Assembly: GCF_901875575.1 (NCBI RefSeq)
Contig: NZ_CABFMF010000020.1
Location: 1 to 11,017, forward strand
DNA: 11,017 nt
Direction: 5' to 3'
Origin: an uncultured Streptococcus sp.
Lineage (GTDB): Bacteria; Bacillota; Bacilli; Lactobacillales; Streptococcaceae
Shown one piece after another: positions 6,945 to 11,017 of the stretch; position 1 is the first letter of the stretch; each line of letters opens with the position of its first letter. The position numbers and the translations under genes were made by a program. A model generated the notes under the pieces. It worked only from the letters and a program-made list of their open reading frames with translations, did not search any database and had not been told where the DNA came from.

Positions 6945-8204
6945 ATGAAAAAAATTGTTATCAATGGTGGCATTTCACTGCAGGGTGAAATCACCATTAG
7001 TGGTGCAAAAAATAGCGTAGTCGCCTTGATTCCGGCAATAATTTTAGCCGACGACGTTGTTACTTTAGATTATGTTCCAGAAATTTCTGATGTAGATAGC
7101 TTAGTTGAAATTATGGAATTAATGGGTGCGAGTGTTAAGCGTTACGATGATGTTCTAGAAATAGATCCAAGAGGTGTTAAAAATATCCCTATGCCTTATG
7201 GCAAAATTAATAGTCTTCGGGCATCTTATTATTTTTATGGGAGCTTATTAGGTCGTTTTGGGGAAGCTACAGTGGGCTTACCAGGAGGGTGTGATCTTGG
7301 ACCTCGTCCTATTGATCTTCATCTCAAAGCTTTTGAAGCGATGGGAGCTAAGGTAAGTTATGAGGGAGATAATATGAATTTATCTACCCAAGGGAAAGCT
7401 CTTCATGGTGCAAGTATCTATATGGATACAGTTAGTGTTGGTGCGACTATTAATACGATGATTGCTGCAGTGAAAGCAAAAGGACGGACTGTTATAGAAA
7501 ATGCTGCGCGTGAACCTGAGATTATTGATGTTGCAACTTTGTTAAATAATATGGGGGCTCATATCCGAGGTGCAGGAACAAATATAATTACTATTGATGG
7601 TGTAGAAAAACTTCATGGAACACGCCATCAAGTTATTCCAGATCGTATTGAAGCTGGAACCTATATTTCTTTAGCTGCTGCAGTTGGTAAAGGAATTCGT
7701 ATTAATAATGTCCTTTATGAACACATAGAAGGCTTTATTGCGAAATTGGAAGAAATGGGTGTTCGAATGACTGTATCTGAAGACAGTATATTTGTTGAAG
7801 AGCAATCCAATTTAAAAGCAATTAATATTAAAACAGCTCCTTATCCAGGTTTTGCAACAGATTTACAACAACCAATTACCCCTCTTTTATTAAAAGCTCA
7901 AGGGCGTGGTACCATTGTTGATACGATTTACGAAAAACGTATCAATCATGTTTTCGAATTAGCTAAGATGGACGCAGATATTTCTACAACGAATGGGCAT
8001 ATTTTATATAGAGGTGGACGTGGTTTACAGGGAGCAAAGGTTAAGGCGACTGATCTTAGAGCAGGGGCAGCATTAGTTATTGCTGGTCTGATGGCAGAAG
8101 GAAAAACTGAAATTACAGATATCGAGTTTATCTTACGTGGTTATTCAAATATTATTGAAAAATTACGTAATCTAGGAGCTGATATTACACTAGTTGACGA
8201 ATAA
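6945..8204 (+). CDS. murA: UDP-N-acetylglucosamine 1-carboxyvinyltransferase (MurA)
   Basis: It transfers enolpyruvate from PEP to UDP-GlcNAc, the first committed step of peptidoglycan synthesis, in the cytoplasm; it is the fosfomycin target. At 419 residues it is full length. Key residues are in place: K22 and N23 in SGAKNS; the active-site C116 in PGGCDLGPRPIDLH, a cysteine and so fosfomycin-sensitive in principle; D306 in FATDLQQP; and R398 in LRGYS. K22 numbering supports this start. There is no good Shine-Dalgarno: the nearest purine run, GAAAGAG, ends 15 bases upstream. Streptococci carry two paralogues; the downstream GNAT-CBS-map neighbours match what I recall for the pneumococcal copy called MurA rather than MurZ. 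It is the first gene of a probable four-gene operon. Confidence 0.96.
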   Translation: MKKIVINGGISLQGEITISGAKNSVVALIPAIILADDVVTLDYVPEISDVDSLVEIMELMGASVKRYDDVLEIDPRGVKNIPMPYGKINSLRASYYFYGSLLGRFGEATVGLPGGCDLGPRPIDLHLKAFEAMGAKVSYEGDNMNLSTQGKALHGASIYMDTVSVGATINTMIAAVKAKGRTVIENAAREPEIIDVATLLNNMGAHIRGAGTNIITIDGVEKLHGTRHQVIPDRIEAGTYISLAAAVGKGIRINNVLYEHIEGFIAKLEEMGVRMTVSEDSIFVEEQSNLKAINIKTAPYPGFATDLQQPITPLLLKAQGRGTIVDTIYEKRINHVFELAKMDADISTTNGHILYRGGRGLQGAKVKATDLRAGAALVIAGLMAEGKTEITDIEFILRGYSNIIEKLRNLGADITLVDE

Positions 8205-8209
8205 ATCGT

Positions 8210-8216
8210 AGAGGTG
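8210..8216 (+). promoter_or_regulatory. Shine-Dalgarno site that sets the GNAT start
   Basis: AGAGGTG at 8210-8216 lies just before the ATG at 8220. It overlaps the GTG at 8214, which therefore cannot be the start codon. Confidence 0.75.
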
Positions 8217-8219
8217 TTT

Positions 8220-8771
8220 ATGAATATTTGGACCAAATTAGCAGAGTTTTCTTTTTTTGAGACGGATCGCTTGTATTTGCGTCCTTTCTTTTTTAGTGAT
8301 AGTAAGGCATTCTATGAAATTGCTGCTAATCCTGAAAACTTACAATTCATATTTCCAACTCAGGCTAGCTTAGAAGAAAGCCAATTCACACTTGCGAATT
8401 ATTTTATGAAATCTCCATTGGGTGTATGGGCTATTTGTGATCAGAAAACTCAGCAAATGATAGGTTCTATCAAGTTTGAGAAGATAGATGAGATAAAGAA
8501 AGAAGCTGAAATTGGCTATTTTTTGAAAAAAGATACTTGGTCCCAAGGATTTATGACTGAAGTTGTCACCAAACTTTCTCAGCTTTCCTTTCAAGAATTT
8601 GGTCTTAAAAAATTAACTATTATTACTCATGTAGAAAATAAGGCTAGTCAAAAAGTTGCTCTCAATGCTGGATTTAGTCTTTTTCGTCAGTTTAAGGGAA
8701 GTGATCGCTACACAAGAAAAATGCGAGATTATCTTGAATTTCGAAATGTAAAAGGAGAATTCAATGAGTAA
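8220..8771 (+). CDS. GNAT family acetyltransferase, RimJ/RimL type
   Basis: This 183-residue protein is predicted to transfer an acetyl group from acetyl-CoA to an amine; the acceptor is unknown. RimJ/RimL relatives acetylate N-termini of ribosomal proteins, but many act on small molecules or antibiotics. The N-terminus has the family pattern ETDRLYLRPF (14-23). Motif A is EIGYFL (97-102) followed by WSQGFMTEVV (107-116), the acetyl-CoA pyrophosphate loop, and motif B has N140-x-x-S143. The ATG at 8220 is chosen because AGAGGTG (8210-8216) lies just ahead; the GTG at 8214 is inside that site. It begins 15 bp after murA and overlaps the next gene by 8 bp, so translational coupling is likely. 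The link to cell-wall synthesis is only positional. Confidence 0.88.
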   Translation: MNIWTKLAEFSFFETDRLYLRPFFFSDSKAFYEIAANPENLQFIFPTQASLEESQFTLANYFMKSPLGVWAICDQKTQQMIGSIKFEKIDEIKKEAEIGYFLKKDTWSQGFMTEVVTKLSQLSFQEFGLKKLTIITHVENKASQKVALNAGFSLFRQFKGSDRYTRKMRDYLEFRNVKGEFNE

Positions 8772-10041
8772 ACACCAGGAAATTCTAAGCTATTTAGAAG
8801 AATTGCCAGTTGGTAAGCGTGTTAGTGTTCGTAGTATTTCTAATCATTTAGGAGTTAGTGATGGAACGGCTTATCGTGCAATCAAAGAAGCTGAAAATCG
8901 TGGAATTGTCGAGACTCGTCCACGAAGTGGAACAATTCGTGTAAAATCTCAAAAAGTAGCAATTGAAAAACTAAATTATGCTGAAATAGCTGAAGTTACT
9001 TCTTCTGAAGTTTTAGCTGGACAAGAGGGTCTAGAACGTGAATTTAGTAAGTTTTCAATCGGAGCTATGACTGAACAGAATATTTTATCCTATCTTCATG
9101 ATGGTGGTCTATTGATTGTAGGTGATCGAACTCGTATCCAATTGTTGGCTCTTGAGAATGAAAATGCTGTTCTTGTTACTGGTGGATTTCATGTAAATGA
9201 AGAAGTACTGGAGCTTGCAAATCAAAAAGGGATTCCTGTTTTAAGAAGTAAGCACGATACCTTTACTGTTGCGACAATGATTAATAAAGCCTTATCAAAT
9301 GTACAGATTAAAACAGATATTTTAACAGTAGAGAAACTCTATAGATCAAGTCATGAATATGGTTTTCTCAGAGAAACAGATACTGTTAAAGATTATTTGG
9401 ATTTAGTTCGCAAGAGTAGAAGTAGTCGTTTCCCAGTTATTAATCAACACCAAGTTGTTGTTGGAGTAGTTACTATGAGAGACGCAGGAGATAAGTCCCC
9501 TAATACCACCATTGATAAGGTCATGACACGAAGTGTCTTTCTGACAGGTTTAGCAACCAATATTGCTAATGTCAGCCAAAGGATGATTGCAGAAGACTTT
9601 GAGATGGTTCCAGTAGTACGAAGTAATCAAACCTTACTTGGTGTTGTTACGAGACGTGATGTTATGGAAAAGATGAGTCGTTCTCAAGTTTCAGCTCTTC
9701 CAACTTTTTCAGAGCAAATAGGACAGAAGCTTTCTTATCATCATGATGAAGTAGTCATTACAGTAGAACCTTTTATGCTTGAAAAAAACGGAGTTCTTGC
9801 TAACGGTGTATTGGCAGAAATCTTGAGTCACATGACACAAGATTTAGTGGTGAATAGTGGACGCAGTCTTATTATTGAACAGATGCTCATTTACTTTTTA
9901 CAGGCTGTTCAGATTGATGATACATTACGTATTCAGGCTCGTATCATCCATCATACAAGACGATCTGCTATTATTGATTACGACATTTACCACGGACATC
10001 AGATCGTTTCAAAAGCAAATGTAACGGTAAAAATTAATTAG
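8764..10041 (+). CDS. HTH-DRTGG-CBS-CBS-hotdog domain protein (YtoI-like putative sensor/regulator)
   Basis: This 425-residue protein has four recognisable parts. Residues 1-60 form a winged helix-turn-helix (SISNHLGVSDGTAYRAIKEA, then a wing ending GTIRV). Residues about 70-185 form a DRTGG domain with GDRTRIQ (120-126) and VTGG (138-141). Two CBS motifs follow (about 200-305; each ends in a GVVTxRD strand, 234-240 and 293-299), a pair that usually binds adenine nucleotides. The C-terminus (about 325-425) resembles a MaoC/thioesterase-type hotdog fold. The architecture matches Bacillus YtoI, whose function I do not know. DNA binding controlled by a nucleotide, possibly with an acyl-CoA ligand at the hotdog, is inference. 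The ATG overlaps the preceding gene by 8 bp and has AAAGGAG upstream. map follows after 27 bp. Confidence 0.87.
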   Translation: MSKHQEILSYLEELPVGKRVSVRSISNHLGVSDGTAYRAIKEAENRGIVETRPRSGTIRVKSQKVAIEKLNYAEIAEVTSSEVLAGQEGLEREFSKFSIGAMTEQNILSYLHDGGLLIVGDRTRIQLLALENENAVLVTGGFHVNEEVLELANQKGIPVLRSKHDTFTVATMINKALSNVQIKTDILTVEKLYRSSHEYGFLRETDTVKDYLDLVRKSRSSRFPVINQHQVVVGVVTMRDAGDKSPNTTIDKVMTRSVFLTGLATNIANVSQRMIAEDFEMVPVVRSNQTLLGVVTRRDVMEKMSRSQVSALPTFSEQIGQKLSYHHDEVVITVEPFMLEKNGVLANGVLAEILSHMTQDLVVNSGRSLIIEQMLIYFLQAVQIDDTLRIQARIIHHTRRSAIIDYDIYHGHQIVSKANVTVKIN

Positions 10042-10068
10042 AATCTTATTTAGAAACTAGGTAAAAAT

Positions 10069-10929
10069 ATGATAACATTAAAATCCGCTCGTGAAATTGA
10101 AGCCATGGATAAGGCGGGTGATTTCTTGGCTAGTATCCATATCGGATTACGTGATTTGATTAAGCCAGGTATTGATATGTGGGAAGTTGAAGAGTATGTC
10201 CGTAGACGTTGTAAGGAAGAGAATTTCCTTCCTCTTCAAATTGGAGTTGATGGAGCAGTTATGGATTATCCTTATGCAACTTGTTGCTCACTTAATGATG
10301 AAGTAGCTCATGCTTTTCCTCGTCATTATATCTTGAAGGATGGTGACCTGCTTAAAGTTGATATGGTTCTAGGTGGTCCTATTGCCAAATCTGACCTTAA
10401 TGTCTCTAAACTGAACTTCAATAATGTCGAACAAGTTAAAAAGTATACTCAAAGCTATTTTGGTGGCTTGGCGGATTCGTGTTGGGCTTATGCGGTTGGT
10501 ACACCGTCTGAAGAAGTAAAAAACTTGATGGATGTGACCAAAGAAGCAATGTATAAGGGAATTGAGCAGGCTGTAGTAGGAAATCGTATCGGTGATATAG
10601 GTGCGGCTATTCAAGAATATGCTGAAAGTCGTGGTTACGGGGTTGTCCGAGATTTAGTAGGCCACGGTGTAGGACCTACAATGCATGAAGAACCAATGGT
10701 GCCTAACTATGGTATTGCAGGTCGTGGTCTTCGCCTTCGTGAAGGAATGGTTTTGACAATTGAACCGATGATTAATACTGGCGACTGGGAAATTGATACA
10801 GATATGAAGACTGGTTGGGCACATAAGACCATTGATGGTGGTCTATCTTGTCAATATGAACATCAATTCGTTATTACCAAGGATGGGCCTGTAATTTTGA
10901 CTAGTCAAGGTGAAGAAGGCACATATTAA
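10069..10929 (+). CDS. map: Type I methionine aminopeptidase with streptococcal insert
   Basis: It removes the initiator methionine from new proteins in the cytoplasm and is normally essential. The pita-bread metallopeptidase ligands are D98 (LLKVDMV), D136 (GLADSCWAYAVG), H199 (VGHGVG), E232 (TIEPM) and E264 (QYEHQ), with the substrate-contacting H81 in EVAHAF. In E. coli the first two aspartates are 11 residues apart (D97, D108). Here they are 38 apart, a 27-residue insert at about 103-130 that explains the 286-residue length and is known from streptococcal enzymes. The ribosome-binding site is weak (ACTAGG, about 7 bases upstream), which fits translation as a later operon gene. An insertion sequence starts 11 bp after the stop and supplies the likely terminator. 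Confidence 0.97.
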   Translation: MITLKSAREIEAMDKAGDFLASIHIGLRDLIKPGIDMWEVEEYVRRRCKEENFLPLQIGVDGAVMDYPYATCCSLNDEVAHAFPRHYILKDGDLLKVDMVLGGPIAKSDLNVSKLNFNNVEQVKKYTQSYFGGLADSCWAYAVGTPSEEVKNLMDVTKEAMYKGIEQAVVGNRIGDIGAAIQEYAESRGYGVVRDLVGHGVGPTMHEEPMVPNYGIAGRGLRLREGMVLTIEPMINTGDWEIDTDMKTGWAHKTIDGGLSCQYEHQFVITKDGPVILTSQGEEGTY

Positions 10930-10947
10930 GAAAATAAAAATGAACTG

Positions 10948-10992
10948 CACCCCAAAAGTTAGACAGAAAAATCTAACTTTTGGGGTGTTTTT
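10948..10992 (+). terminator. Perfect 16-bp hairpin plus T-run inside the IS left end
   Basis: CACCCCAAAAGTTAGA (10948-10963) is the exact reverse complement of 10972-10987, with an 8-base loop (10964-10971) and TTTTT at 10988-10992. This is a strong intrinsic terminator for transcription coming from map. The 3' arm ends GGGGTG eight bases before the transposase ATG, so the same hairpin can occlude that start. Confidence 0.88.
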
Positions 10993-10995
10993 ATT

Positions 10996-11017
10996 ATGAA
11001 ATTAACTTATGAAGATA
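10996..11017 (+). CDS. IS3-family transposase OrfA, first seven codons only
   Basis: The ATG at 10996 opens a frame giving MKLTYED before the window ends. Similar N-termini head the helix-turn-helix OrfA of IS150-type elements, which is normally followed by an overlapping OrfB read by frameshifting. The only Shine-Dalgarno-like sequence is GGGGTG (10982-10987), sequestered in the hairpin. Whether the element is intact cannot be judged. Confidence 0.68.

Larger units (their letters stand above)
10941..11017 (+). mobile_element. Left end of an IS3-family insertion sequence (IS150-subgroup-like), truncated by the window
   Basis: The end TGAACTGCACCCC closely resembles the TGTACTGCACCC terminus of IS150 and begins with the TG dinucleotide typical of IS3-family ends. 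Beyond it lie a palindrome and, at 10996, an ATG opening a frame reading MKLTYED, which matches the usual start of streptococcal IS150-type OrfA proteins. The right end and any target duplication lie outside the window. Confidence 0.82.

Noticed and set aside
1..11017. CRISPR arrays, tRNA or rRNA genes, pneumococcal BOX/RUP-type repeats
   Set aside because: No short regularly spaced repeats, no cloverleaf-like sequences and no rRNA-like stretches were seen; the intergenic gaps are all below 225 bp and are explained by promoters and terminators.

Overview
The window comes from a low-GC Firmicute, almost certainly a Streptococcus of the mitis/oralis group. Four things point there: a sortase-anchored wall protein with mucin-binding repeats, a short (about 1033-residue) DnaE followed directly by pfkA and pyk, a type I methionine aminopeptidase with the streptococcal internal insert, and extended -10 (TGnTATAAT) promoters. 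All genes lie on the + strand. Species-level assignment is not possible by eye.

Layout. (1) Bases 2-838 are the C-terminal end of a large LPXTG surface adhesin: at least 1.6 copies of a 297-bp Muc_B2-like repeat, a proline-rich wall-spanning stretch, then LPNTG, a hydrophobic segment and a basic tail. A strong intrinsic terminator (879-913) closes this unit. (2) The dnaE promoter sits directly behind that terminator. dnaE encodes the replicative/lagging-strand polymerase; its true start is very probably TTG at 970, not ATG at 949. (3) pfkA and pyk, the two regulated kinase steps of glycolysis, follow from an extended -10 promoter at 4107-4115. A candidate CcpA cre site lies in the last codons of dnaE, and a perfect dyad overlaps the -35 position. 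A terminator follows pyk (6738-6783). (4) A second unit holds murA (peptidoglycan precursor synthesis), a RimJ/RimL-type GNAT acetyltransferase, a four-domain HTH-DRTGG-CBS-CBS-hotdog protein of the YtoI type, and map. Spacing is short or overlapping and no terminator is visible between them. (5) Eleven bases after the map stop codon an IS3-family (IS150-subgroup-like) insertion sequence begins and runs off the window. Its left end carries a perfect 16-bp hairpin followed by a T-run. This should terminate map transcription and also hide the transposase ribosome-binding site.

Most of the window is conserved core genome. I see no new multi-gene defence or mobile system. The items most worth a second look are the dual-role IS-end hairpin, the uncharacterised ligand-sensing HTH/hotdog protein inside the murA-map operon, the pfkA regulatory region, the degenerate PHP domain of DnaE, and the misplaced-start problem of dnaE.
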